Part shown: positions 1 through 7,164 of the stretch, in pieces
How positions within the stretch are numbered: the first letter of the stretch is position 1
How the letters are laid out: the number at the start of each line of letters is the position of its first letter
Origin: a bacterium
GTDB lineage: Bacteria; Electryoneota; RPQS01; DYHQ01
Reading direction: 5' to 3'
DNA: 64,000 bases
NCBI GenBank assembly: GCA_030622545.1
Contig: JAUXGA010000001.1
Location: 62,001-126,000 of the forward strand
Notes under the pieces: generated by a model
The model's input: the letters and a program-made list of their open reading frames with translations, nothing else
Told to the model about the DNA's origin: nothing
Databases searched by the model: none
Made by a program: the position numbers and the translations under genes

Positions 1-1
1 G

Positions 2-328
2 CGGCGTTTCTCTCCTGTTCTACTCTCAGGCCCCGACGAAAAACAGGTGACGGAGCCCGGCATTCGTCACTACCGTTTCACCGGTCCGATTTGGGAACTC
101 GGAGCCTGTCTAAAAACGCTTTGCTGGTTTTTGTCGATGGATTCCGGGCCTCGCCATTTCGCTGTGGCGCTCGATGTTCCTTCCATTGGACTTTTTCGAG
201 GCGGTGCACAGATGGAATACGGTCATGCGGACAGACGGAAGCATTTCGATTTTTCGATTGACCACGAGCCTAATCTTTTTTCGTCCGTGCTTTCAGCCGT
301 AAATAAAATATCTGAAAACTGTAAATAA
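2..328 (+). CDS. Glycosyltransferase family 9 (heptosyltransferase-like), 3' end only
   Basis: The reading frame is open from the first bases of the window, so this is the C-terminal part of a longer gene. It holds VLLSGPDEK followed by DSGPRHFAVALDVPSIGLF, which matches the GT9 pattern in which a GG.GE turn is followed by a conserved nucleotide-sugar-binding stretch (typically nDSGPmHlAaAlgvP.valFG). GT9 enzymes add heptose or related sugars to lipopolysaccharide core at the cytoplasmic face of the inner membrane. The final fifty residues are less conserved. A GTG at 47 could be taken as a start, but it would cut the domain. Only ten bases separate it from the next gene. The family call is by motif; the sugar donor and acceptor are unknown. 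Confidence 0.65.
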   Translation, partial: RRFSPVLLSGPDEKQVTEPGIRHYRFTGPIWELGACLKTLCWFLSMDSGPRHFAVALDVPSIGLFRGGAQMEYGHADRRKHFDFSIDHEPNLFSSVLSAVNKISENCK

Positions 329-341
329 GATTCTCTGATTG

Positions 342-1289
342 ATGAATTCCCTGTTGACGGATTTTAAAAACAGCTCTCGAACTGCTTTAGCGCGCGCGTT
401 AACGCTCATCGAGAATCGCTCTCCCGAAGCGGCATCGTTTCTTTCGGAGCTCAGTGGGCGCATCGGTCATGCGATTCGTATTGGCGTGACCGGTCCTCCG
501 GGGGCTGGGAAATCTACACTGGTAACTAAACTGACTCAGCACTGGCTCGAGAAAAACCTCAAAGTTGGCATATTGGCTGTGGATCCGACAAGTCCTTTTT
601 CCGGCGGAGCTCTGCTCGGAGATCGCGTAAGGATGATAAGTGTTTCGTTGGATTCGAGAGTCTTTGTGCGCTCTCTTGCGACACGCGGCAGTTTGGGAGG
701 ACTTGCGCGAGCGGCGGGAGAAATGGCGGACGTCATGGATGCGTTCGGTTTCGACCGGATTGTTTTCGAGACGGTCGGCGTCGGGCAGTCGGAGCTGGAA
801 GTAGTGCAGTATGCCGATACGACGATGGTGATTCTGGTACCGGAATCGGGTGACGGAATTCAGGCGATGAAAGCAGGCTTGATGGAGATTGGCGATCTGT
901 TTGTGATTAACAAATCGGATAGAGAGGGCGCGGCGCGGTTCGGAATTGAAATCGATACCGTGATGAACCTCAGACAATGGCAGGGATGGATTCCGCCGGT
1001 TCTTTCAACCATCGCGTCAACGGGAGAGGGAGTCGAAGAACTCAGTAACGTTCTTGGGCAACACGTCGATTATCTCAAACAGGAAGGACTCTGGGATAAG
1101 CGCCGTTATGAACGCGGGCTTAGGAAGTATCAACGGGTTGTGGATGATGAAATTCTTGGAGCGTTCTGGACTGCGAAACGAAAACAGCTTCTGAACGATG
1201 CTGTCGTGAAAGGGAAGTCCGCTTATGCTTTAGCGCGCACGCTTCTTCTTGATGTCATCCGTGAGATTCGTCGAACCCGTCCTGACTGA
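342..1289 (+). CDS. meaB: MeaB/ArgK-family G3E GTPase (methylmalonyl-CoA mutase chaperone)
   Basis: MeaB proteins load and protect adenosylcobalamin in methylmalonyl-CoA mutase or related B12 mutases, using GTP hydrolysis. The 315-residue protein has the P-loop GPPGAGKS near residue 52, the family block AVDPTSPFSGGALLGDR, the switch region FETVGVGQSE and the guanine-specificity motif NKSD. Length fits the family. A TTG lies directly before the ATG at 342; I prefer the ATG. No mutase gene lies beside it in this window, so the client must be encoded elsewhere. Its last 60 bases overlap the end of rlmN on the opposite strand. The family call is firm; the client enzyme is inferred. Confidence 0.93.
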   Translation: MNSLLTDFKNSSRTALARALTLIENRSPEAASFLSELSGRIGHAIRIGVTGPPGAGKSTLVTKLTQHWLEKNLKVGILAVDPTSPFSGGALLGDRVRMISVSLDSRVFVRSLATRGSLGGLARAAGEMADVMDAFGFDRIVFETVGVGQSELEVVQYADTTMVILVPESGDGIQAMKAGLMEIGDLFVINKSDREGAARFGIEIDTVMNLRQWQGWIPPVLSTIASTGEGVEELSNVLGQHVDYLKQEGLWDKRRYERGLRKYQRVVDDEILGAFWTAKRKQLLNDAVVKGKSAYALARTLLLDVIREIRRTRPD

Positions 1290-2309
1290 GGAAGGAATTG
1301 GTGTCGCCAACTGCCCGCAAGCGGCATTGCATTCCAATCCTCGACTGGTGCGCAGCGTAACGTTCAATCCGGTGGCGCGCAGTTTCTGTTGAAAAGCGAC
1401 GACTCTTTCTTGGGGGGAAGGCAGCCATGTGCTGCCGGTAGGGTGGAGGCCAAGAATATTAATCTTGGCCGGGATATTCCGCAAAAGCAGCGACAGCGCC
1501 TCCGCATCTTCCGGCCGGTCATTCAGGTCTTTGATAAGGATGTATTCGAATGTAATGGGGTAGCGCGTCACGTGAGCGTAGGCCCGCAGAGCTTTCATCA
1601 GCGCTTCCAGCGGATATGTTTTATTGACAGGAATGATTCGAGAGCGTTGGTGGTCGTTCGTTGCATGCAGGGAAATCGCAAGTTTCGCGTTCATGCCTTC
1701 ACGCGTAATTCTTTCGATAGCGGGAACGATGCCGATCGTTGAAACGGTGAGACGCCGCGCGGATAAGCCGATACCTTTCGAATCGGTGAAGAGATTCAGG
1801 GCTTTCATGACCGCGTCGAAATTATAAAACGGTTCGCCCATTCCCATCAGGACGACATTTCTGATTTTCGCGCCTTCTTCCTTTTCGATTTCAAAAACCT
1901 GACTGACCATTTCCCCCGCAGAGAGATTCCGCGAGAAACCCATCCGACCGGTCGCGCAGAATTCGCAGTTCAAACTACATCCGACCTGCGTGGAAATGCA
2001 AACCGTCTGGCTGGAAGGTCCAGGGAGATAAACCGCTTCGACACGATCACCGCGTTGAAATTCAAAAAGGTATTTCCTCGTCCCATCCGGTGCACGGGGC
2101 GAAAGATGAGCAATACGAGGCGTGTCGATTTGAAACGCCTGTGACAGTTCCCTTCGCAAGTCTTGAGGTAGGTCGGTCATTTCATCCAAACGACGCGCTT
2201 TCGCCGAAAAGACCCAGCGATAAATTTGCCGCGCACGGTAGGCAGGCTGCCCCATAGCGGTCAGGAAACTTTCCAGCTCGCCGAGCGTTAAATCTCTGAG
2301 GTTGTTCAT
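1230..2309 (-). CDS. rlmN: 23S rRNA (adenine2503-C2)/tRNA A37 methyltransferase RlmN
   Basis: RlmN is a radical-SAM enzyme that methylates C2 of A2503 in 23S rRNA and A37 in some tRNAs. The sequence shows the radical-SAM triad CSLNCEFCATG, the SAM-binding stretch VVLMGMGEPFYNFD and the C-terminal CNAACGQLA that carries the cysteine used to hold the transferred methyl group. I chose the ATG at 2309 because the predicted -10 box (2335-2340) lies almost on top of the more upstream ATG at 2333. Transcription should therefore begin at or after that codon. From 2309 the protein is 359 residues, normal for RlmN. It converges on meaB with a 60-base overlap. Confidence 0.95.
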   Translation of the reverse strand: MNNLRDLTLGELESFLTAMGQPAYRARQIYRWVFSAKARRLDEMTDLPQDLRRELSQAFQIDTPRIAHLSPRAPDGTRKYLFEFQRGDRVEAVYLPGPSSQTVCISTQVGCSLNCEFCATGRMGFSRNLSAGEMVSQVFEIEKEEGAKIRNVVLMGMGEPFYNFDAVMKALNLFTDSKGIGLSARRLTVSTIGIVPAIERITREGMNAKLAISLHATNDHQRSRIIPVNKTYPLEALMKALRAYAHVTRYPITFEYILIKDLNDRPEDAEALSLLLRNIPAKINILGLHPTGSTWLPSPQERVVAFQQKLRATGLNVTLRTSRGLECNAACGQLATPIPSSVRTGSTNLTDDIKKKRAR

Positions 2310-2334
2310 TTTTTTCTTTAAAGTATCCTTCATC

Positions 2335-2363
2335 AATATAGACAGATGTTTTTCGAAAATCAA
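2335..2363 (-). promoter_or_regulatory. Sigma70-type promoter for rlmN
   Basis: Read on the minus strand: TTGATT, 17 bases, TATATT. It matches the spacing seen at the other promoters in this window. The -10 box ends two bases before the ATG at 2333, which supports the downstream start at 2309. Confidence 0.6.
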
Positions 2364-2389
2364 GTTCTATCTGGAAATTTGGAGCTCTG

Positions 2390-3388
2390 ATGACAAACGC
2401 TTCCTCTTCTGATTTGGAAATCCTTCGCTCTCTGAAATCCGCCCACGGAAAACTGAAAGAAGAAATCGGCAAAGTGATTGTTGGGCAGGAAAAAGTCGTT
2501 CACGAATTATTGGTTTCCCTTTTGGCACGTGGGCATTGCCTTTTGGTTGGAGTGCCCGGCCTTGCGAAAACACTTCTGATTTCGACACTGGCGCAAGTGC
2601 TCGATTTGAAATTCAGCCGGATTCAATTTACGCCGGATTTGATGCCGTCCGATATCACCGGCACGGAAATCGTCGAAGAAGATCGAGCGACGGGTAAACG
2701 AACCTTCAAGTTTGTTGAAGGACCGATATTCGCCAATATCGTGCTGGCGGACGAAGTCAACCGAACTCCGCCAAAAACTCAAGCGGCGCTTTTACAGGCG
2801 ATGCAGGAGCATGAAGTTTCGGCGGCGGGAACGACCTATACACTGGATGAACCTTTCTTCGTATTGGCAACGCAAAACCCAATTGAACAGGAAGGAACGT
2901 ATCCGCTTCCCGAAGCGCAACTTGACCGTTTCATGTTTAATCTTTGGGTGGACTATCCGTCGTCAGACGAAGAAAATGAAATCGTGAAAACGACAACGAG
3001 CCGCTATTCTCTGCCGGTGAACAAGGTGCTTAGCGGTCAGGAGATAGTTGACTTGCAGGCGCTGGTGCGGAGGATTCCTGTAGCGGACAACGTTATTAAA
3101 TTCGCTGTGGAACTCGTGCGACGGACTCGTCCGAAATTGGATGGCACGCCGAGTTTTGTTACGGACTATATCGCATGGGGCTGCGGGCCGCGCGCTTCTC
3201 AGTATTTGATTCTGGGTGCCAAAACGAACGCGGCGCTTGACGGTCGCCCCACACCGGAAATTGAAGATGTGCGCAATGTCGCATTGCCGGTTCTCCGCCA
3301 TCGTCTCGTCACAAACTTTAACGCGGAAGCCGATGACGTTTCGGCTCCCGAAATTGTTAATCGACTTCTTGAGATGAAGCAGGCGTAA
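2390..3388 (+). CDS. MoxR-family AAA+ ATPase
   Basis: MoxR ATPases act as chaperones that help assemble protein complexes or insert metal cofactors, usually together with von Willebrand A proteins. The 332-residue protein carries Walker A GVPGLAKT, Walker B IVLADEVNR, sensor 1 ATQNPIEQEGTYPLPEAQ and the MoxR-typical LDRFMF. GGAG lies six bases before the ATG. A DUF58 protein begins 20 bases after its stop, the standard MoxR partner arrangement, so the two are almost certainly co-transcribed. The client complex is not evident from neighbours. Confidence 0.93.
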   Translation: MTNASSSDLEILRSLKSAHGKLKEEIGKVIVGQEKVVHELLVSLLARGHCLLVGVPGLAKTLLISTLAQVLDLKFSRIQFTPDLMPSDITGTEIVEEDRATGKRTFKFVEGPIFANIVLADEVNRTPPKTQAALLQAMQEHEVSAAGTTYTLDEPFFVLATQNPIEQEGTYPLPEAQLDRFMFNLWVDYPSSDEENEIVKTTTSRYSLPVNKVLSGQEIVDLQALVRRIPVADNVIKFAVELVRRTRPKLDGTPSFVTDYIAWGCGPRASQYLILGAKTNAALDGRPTPEIEDVRNVALPVLRHRLVTNFNAEADDVSAPEIVNRLLEMKQA

Positions 3389-3408
3389 AGAGTAGGTATT
3401 TTCAGCGA

Positions 3409-4302
3409 ATGGCTTCTACACGCGAATACTTAAGACCGGACGTCGTATCACGACTCAAGAATATGCAGCTTCGAGCGCGCCTGGTCGTGGAGGGGTTTGT
3501 CGCAGGTTTGCACCAGTCACCCTATCACGGGTTTTCGGTGGAGTTCGCCGAACATCGCCCCTATATGCCGGGCGATCCGCTGAAGCATGTGGACTGGAAA
3601 GTTTTCGGAAAGACCGACCGGTTTTATGTGAAGGAGTTCGAAGAAGAGACCAATTTAAAAACGTATTTGCTGCTCGACATTTCAAAATCGATGGACTATG
3701 GAACGGTCTCGGTTACCAAGCTCCAGTATGCGAGTTTTCTGATAGCGGCACTCGCGTTTCTCATGATTCAGCAGCGGGATGCTGTTGGGTTGGTCTATTA
3801 CGACACGGAACTGCGCGCGTATCTACCGCCGCGTTCGATGCGAAGCTATTTGAATGTTCTGCTTTCGCATTTGGAAAATCTTCGCCCATCCGGCAGGACG
3901 GATATTGGCCGAAATCTGCATGCCGTTGCCGAACGTATTCATCGGCGCGGTTTGGTTATTGTCCTGTCTGATTTTTTGGATGAGCCTGAAAAAATTCTTT
4001 CGGGGCTTCGCCATTTCCGGCACGACGGTCATGAAGTTCTCGTGTTTCATATTCTCGATCCGATGGAACGTCGGTTTGCCTTTCGCAGCGACAGCCGGTT
4101 TATTGATATGGAAACTGACGAAGAAATGCCCACTCAACCTTGGCACATCCGCCGGGACTACCGCCGACTGCTCGAGGAGTTTGTCGAGACACTGAAGCGC
4201 GGCTGTCGCGAACAGCTTGTGGATTACAACCTTTTAGATACGTCCACACCCTTCGATACAGCGCTGTTTCAATATTTGAAGAAGCGAAAACGGCTCCGAT
4301 AG
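3409..4302 (+). CDS. DUF58 domain protein with VWA-like fold, MoxR partner
   Basis: The 297-residue protein has the DUF58 hallmark EFAEHRPYMPGDPLKHVDWK around residues 45-65, followed by a von Willebrand A-like core with the metal-adhesion motif LDISKSM near residue 95. There is no clear transmembrane segment, so it is likely cytoplasmic or peripheral. DUF58 proteins are routinely encoded next to MoxR ATPases and are thought to link the ATPase to its target. A terminator follows closely, so the MoxR-DUF58 pair is a two-gene unit with none of the further membrane VWA genes common in Bacteroidetes. Confidence 0.9.
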   Translation: MASTREYLRPDVVSRLKNMQLRARLVVEGFVAGLHQSPYHGFSVEFAEHRPYMPGDPLKHVDWKVFGKTDRFYVKEFEEETNLKTYLLLDISKSMDYGTVSVTKLQYASFLIAALAFLMIQQRDAVGLVYYDTELRAYLPPRSMRSYLNVLLSHLENLRPSGRTDIGRNLHAVAERIHRRGLVIVLSDFLDEPEKILSGLRHFRHDGHEVLVFHILDPMERRFAFRSDSRFIDMETDEEMPTQPWHIRRDYRRLLEEFVETLKRGCREQLVDYNLLDTSTPFDTALFQYLKKRKRLR

Positions 4303-4326
4303 AGAGTTCCTCTCCCGCCTTTAAGA

Positions 4327-4361
4327 AGCTCCCAATCCGGAAAAGATTGGGGCTTTTTTTA
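4327..4361 (+). terminator. Rho-independent terminator after the MoxR/DUF58 pair
   Basis: An 11/10-base stem (AGCTCCCAATC pairing with GATTGGGGCT) with a short loop is followed by seven T residues. From 4362 to the next start at 4603 I see no gene, only a weak promoter candidate. Confidence 0.85.
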
Positions 4362-4484
4362 TGCTCTTTTGGTAATTCTTGCCTATCATTCTAAAATCTT
4401 CTTCAGCTCATAGAAGAGCATCAAATGCTTATATATTCAAAGGGTTAAGAAGATGCGAGAAGGTGGAAAACGAGCGTGAAATGC

Positions 4485-4512
4485 TTGGCACAGGCCTTGC
4501 TTACTTTATAGC
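4485..4512 (+). promoter_or_regulatory. Possible promoter for the small HTH gene
   Basis: TTGGCA, 16 bases, TATAGC. Both boxes are imperfect and the spacing is one base short of the local rule. It is offered because the gene at 4603 follows a terminator and needs its own promoter. Confidence 0.35.
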
Positions 4513-4602
4513 ACGAAACATAGAAGTTATCTGATAAAAAATACCGGAAGCTGCCAACGTGACTGCAACGATTTTTTTGAAACATAAAAGGAGATTTTGA
4601 TC

Positions 4603-4848
4603 ATGCCCCAAGTCTTGCCCCGAACCTACATTCGTCGGCGCCTCAGCGGCGTGAATGATTTCAATCGTGATCGCATTCGCGAACTTCGTATGAGTATGAA
4701 CATGACTCAGGAGAATTTCGCCCATGAGATTGGAGTAACCTTTGCGACGGTGAATCGCTGGGAAAACGGGAGGACAACTCCCAATAGAGTCGCTCAGAAA
4801 GTTCTTCAACAGATGGAAAAAAAGCTGCGGAAAATGCAGCGAACGTAG
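4603..4848 (+). CDS. Small XRE/Cro-type helix-turn-helix DNA-binding protein
   Basis: The 81-residue protein consists of a basic N-terminal arm (about 25 residues) followed by an XRE-type helix-turn-helix, MSMNMTQENFAHEIGVTFAT then VNRWENGRTTP, and a lysine-rich C-terminal helix. AAGGAG sits nine bases before the ATG at 4603, and a TTG two codons upstream is too close to that site. It is flanked by terminators on both sides, so it is a single-gene unit. The target is unknown; it may be autoregulatory. It resembles the DNA-binding half of stand-alone XRE regulators and shows no toxin partner next door. Confidence 0.8.
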   Translation: MPQVLPRTYIRRRLSGVNDFNRDRIRELRMSMNMTQENFAHEIGVTFATVNRWENGRTTPNRVAQKVLQQMEKKLRKMQRT

Positions 4849-4861
4849 GTGGATACTAAGG

Positions 4862-4890
4862 AAAAGCCGAGAGGATCTCTCGGCTTTTCC
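4862..4890. terminator. Bidirectional terminator between convergent small genes
   Basis: A perfect 12-base stem, AAAAGCCGAGAG pairing with CTCTCGGCTTTT around a GAT loop, has A-tract and T-tract flanks, so it can stop both the XRE gene and the minus-strand gene at 4938. Confidence 0.9.
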
Positions 4891-4937
4891 TTGAAAATAT
4901 CGTAGGCGGAACGGGTATATGGTTGGCGAAATCGACT

Positions 4938-5192
4938 TTAGGCGCGGCGGATGTCGAGTAGTTTACAAAGCTTGTTCAATTCTGCTTCGGCACTTTCCTC
5001 CAAATCTTTGTTATCAGCATAGTCACGCAATTGTTTCGCTAAAAGCTCTATACCCGTTGTAATAAAGCTCATAGCTTTTGGATCTCCGCCCCGTTCAGCC
5101 AGAATCTGGGCGGACTTCCCAAGCATGGTCATGGCGAGGCTGTAAGTCAGGAAGATCCGGCTGTTTCCCATCGTTTCATCAAAACTTGACAT
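4938..5192 (-). CDS. Small helical hypothetical protein
   Basis: The 84-residue protein starts at an ATG preceded by AAGGAGTG, a strong ribosome site that overrides longer in-frame extensions to 5279. It has no signal peptide and no cysteine except one near the C-terminus (KLCKLLD). Predicted structure is all-helical: a first half with SLAMTMLGKSAQILAERGG and a second half rich in Lys, Glu and Leu. I do not recognise a family. A well-formed promoter lies about 90 bases upstream and a bidirectional terminator follows, so it is a free-standing transcription unit and probably a real gene. Confidence 0.6.
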   Translation of the reverse strand: MSSFDETMGNSRIFLTYSLAMTMLGKSAQILAERGGDPKAMSFITTGIELLAKQLRDYADNKDLEESAEAELNKLCKLLDIRRA

Positions 5193-5283
5193 AAGCACAC
5201 TCCTTACACTTTCAAAGATGAAGGACCAGGGCTTCGCGGCGGCCTTCGCTATAAAAAAATGTCTCCTACGAATTACCATACTA

Positions 5284-5312
5284 AATATACCAATTCAGAA
5301 CCCGAGAGTCAA
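5284..5312 (-). promoter_or_regulatory. Sigma70-type promoter for the small helical protein gene
   Basis: On the minus strand: TTGACT, 17 bases, TATATT. The leader to the start at 5192 is about 85 bases. Confidence 0.6.
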
Positions 5313-5626
5313 GAGGAAAACTGTCCAGAAGTAAAAAGTTCGAGAGTCTCCCATGCGACGGCCTGAGCCAAAATCAGAAGATATGACGGATACAAATCAT
5401 CTCCCCTTTATGGGGGTCTCTTCTTTGATAAAGTGGGAAAGAACAAGTTCTACCGATTTCATGAAAAACTTGAAGTTGTTATATCGACGACTACAAACTC
5501 TGTTTCGTTCGTTACACTTTCGTCGCTAAAATTTTTTAGATTCCATGTCAAAAGACCCACGGATGCCTCTCTGAAGTCTCCGAGGATTTAGATTTCGATA
5601 AGGATCGCCTCTCCGCACGATCCAAG

Positions 5627-5678
5627 AGCCGGATGAACCCGTAGAGTTAAATCTCAGGTTTGTCCGGCTTGTCTTTTC
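5627..5678 (+). terminator. Terminator-like hairpin upstream of folC
   Basis: AGCCGGATGAACC pairs with GGTTTGTCCGGCT through two G-U pairs, followed by GTCTTTTCTTT. It would end a transcript from the left, for which no gene is visible, so it may be the 3' end of a small RNA. Confidence 0.5.
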
Positions 5679-5684
5679 TTTGAC

Positions 5685-5713
5685 TTGAAGATGTATGAGT
5701 ACTTTACTATCTT
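5685..5713 (+). promoter_or_regulatory. Likely folC promoter
   Basis: TTGAAG, 17 bases, TATCTT, immediately after the terminator-like hairpin and about 30 bases before the folC start. Confidence 0.5.
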
Positions 5714-5744
5714 ATAGCATCTTCAAAACAACTTCAAGTTTGCC

Positions 5745-7052
5745 GTGTTTTCAAACACTGAACAGATTGATGCCTACTTGAATGGGCTGATTAACTTCGA
5801 ACGCTCCGCAGTGATGTCTCCCAAGACAGGTGCTCCGGATTTCCGATGGATGCTTCGCGCAATTAAAGCGGCCGGACTTTGGAAAGCTCCCCCCATTACG
5901 ATTCTTATCGCGGGAACAAAGGGCAAAGGTTCGACGCTTCTGTATCTGGAAGCGTTATTATCGCCCGCTAAACGTGTAGTCAGTTTTACAAGTCCGCACC
6001 TGCTTTCCGTGCGCGAGCGCATTCGTGTTTCAGGAAAACCGATTGAGGAATCCATCTGGATTGACGGTTTCAAAAAATTATTTCCTGTTCTCGAAAAAAT
6101 AAAATTTCTCCATGAGCCTCTGACCTATTTCGAAACATTGTTCCTGCATTTTCTTTGGACGCTCTTTCACCTACAGGCAGATGTTGCGCTCGTGGAAGTC
6201 GGCCTGGGTGGAACGTATGATTGCACGAATATCTTGACGCCGACCGTCAGTGTTCTAACGCCGATTGATTATGATCACACTGAGATTTTAGGGAATAACC
6301 TTCTTCAGATTGCCCGCGATAAAGCGGGGATTATTAAACCGGGACGTCCGGTGGTTGTCGCCAAGCAAAGACCGACTGTCCAGCGCGAGATTTCTCGTAT
6401 TGCCCGAGAAAACCAAAGTCCAATAGTGATTCTTGGTAAAGATTTTCGGTGGATAGGTAAAAAAGGAAACCGGTGGGATTATTGGCAACAAGGCTCAGTC
6501 TTCTACAAGGATTTGCAGCTTTCTGCGCTGGGAGAACATCAGAGGGATAATGCCGCGACAGCTCTGCGTGTTTTAACGATGTTTGAAAAAGTCGGCATGC
6601 ATCTCTCAGTAGCCGATGTTCGCAGAAGACTGAACATAGCACGTCCGTCCGCGCGATTGGAACTGCTGCAGGGCACGCCACCGGTTCTCTTGGATGTTGC
6701 GCACAATCCCGCTTCGTTTCGAGCTTTGGCGACGCTCTTGCGCGAGAAATTTTCCGGCAAGAAAATCCTGCTCATCATGGGAATGGTAGAACAGAAGGAC
6801 TATCGTTCCTGTTTGCGCGCTGTGCAGCCGTATGTAAACGAGGCGGTTTTCGTAAAACTTTCTCACCCTCGCGCGCGTTGGCCTGAAGACTTGGCGTCCG
6901 TCGCTCTATCTATAGGAATCAAAGCTGAGATCGTGATGAACGAGAAGGACGCGTTTGAGCGAGCGCGTCTTCGCACTGATATTGATTTGATTGTCATCGC
7001 CGGTTCATTTATTTTGGCGGGCGAATACCTTCGATGGCGAAGCTCGGATTGA
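5745..7052 (+). CDS. folC: Bifunctional folylpolyglutamate/dihydrofolate synthase
   Basis: FolC ligates glutamate to dihydropteroate and extends the polyglutamate tail of folates in the cytoplasm, using ATP. The 435-residue protein shows the Mur-ligase-like P-loop AGTKGKGST, the family block SFTSPHLLSVRERIRVSGKP, EVGLGGTYDCTN, PIDYDHTEILG and the C-terminal DVAHNPAS. It starts with GTG at 5745; the N-terminus (QIDAYLNGLINFE) matches the usual FolC opening. No partner such as accD lies upstream, and it appears to be transcribed alone from its own promoter and ended by the cruciform terminator at 7109. Confidence 0.94.
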   Translation: MFSNTEQIDAYLNGLINFERSAVMSPKTGAPDFRWMLRAIKAAGLWKAPPITILIAGTKGKGSTLLYLEALLSPAKRVVSFTSPHLLSVRERIRVSGKPIEESIWIDGFKKLFPVLEKIKFLHEPLTYFETLFLHFLWTLFHLQADVALVEVGLGGTYDCTNILTPTVSVLTPIDYDHTEILGNNLLQIARDKAGIIKPGRPVVVAKQRPTVQREISRIARENQSPIVILGKDFRWIGKKGNRWDYWQQGSVFYKDLQLSALGEHQRDNAATALRVLTMFEKVGMHLSVADVRRRLNIARPSARLELLQGTPPVLLDVAHNPASFRALATLLREKFSGKKILLIMGMVEQKDYRSCLRAVQPYVNEAVFVKLSHPRARWPEDLASVALSIGIKAEIVMNEKDAFERARLRTDIDLIVIAGSFILAGEYLRWRSSD

Positions 7053-7078
7053 AAAACAAATGTAACCCCCCTTTAATT

Positions 7079-7096
7079 CCCCCCGCAGGCGGGGGG
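7079..7096. repeat. GC palindrome, CCCCCCGC/GCGGGGGG
   Basis: An 8-base perfect inverted repeat with a two-base loop, preceded by CCCCCCTTTAATT. It is the kind of short palindromic intergenic unit that occurs elsewhere in this window in different sequence forms. No coding function. Confidence 0.6.
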
Positions 7097-7108
7097 AGAT
7101 ACAAACAA

Positions 7109-7146
7109 AAAGCCACCTAACAGCGATGCTGTCGGTGGCTTTGTAT
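7109..7146. terminator. Bidirectional terminator between folC and the protease gene
   Basis: AAAGCCACC pairs with GGTGGCTTT, and inside it CAGC pairs with GCTG, giving a nested stem with A-rich and T-rich flanks. It lies between two convergent genes. Confidence 0.85.
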
Positions 7147-7164
7147 TTGATAATGTCCCGCGTA

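Larger units (their letters stand above)
5466..5741. other. Hairpin-rich intergenic region bounded by a 15-base inverted repeat
   Basis: AAACTTGAAGTTGTT at 5466-5480 is the exact reverse complement of 5727-5741. Between them lie GGATCG/CGATCC (about 5602-5623), a 13-base GU-containing stem (5627-5669) and TTGAAGATG/CATCTTCAA (5684-5727). No protein frame is convincing. It could be a small structured RNA, stacked terminators, or a remnant of a small mobile element. I recognise no known RNA family in it. The predicted folC promoter lies inside its right end. Confidence 0.45.

Noticed and set aside
399-977. Minus-strand frame inside meaB
   Set aside because: Antisense shadow of the GTPase, no recognisable motif.
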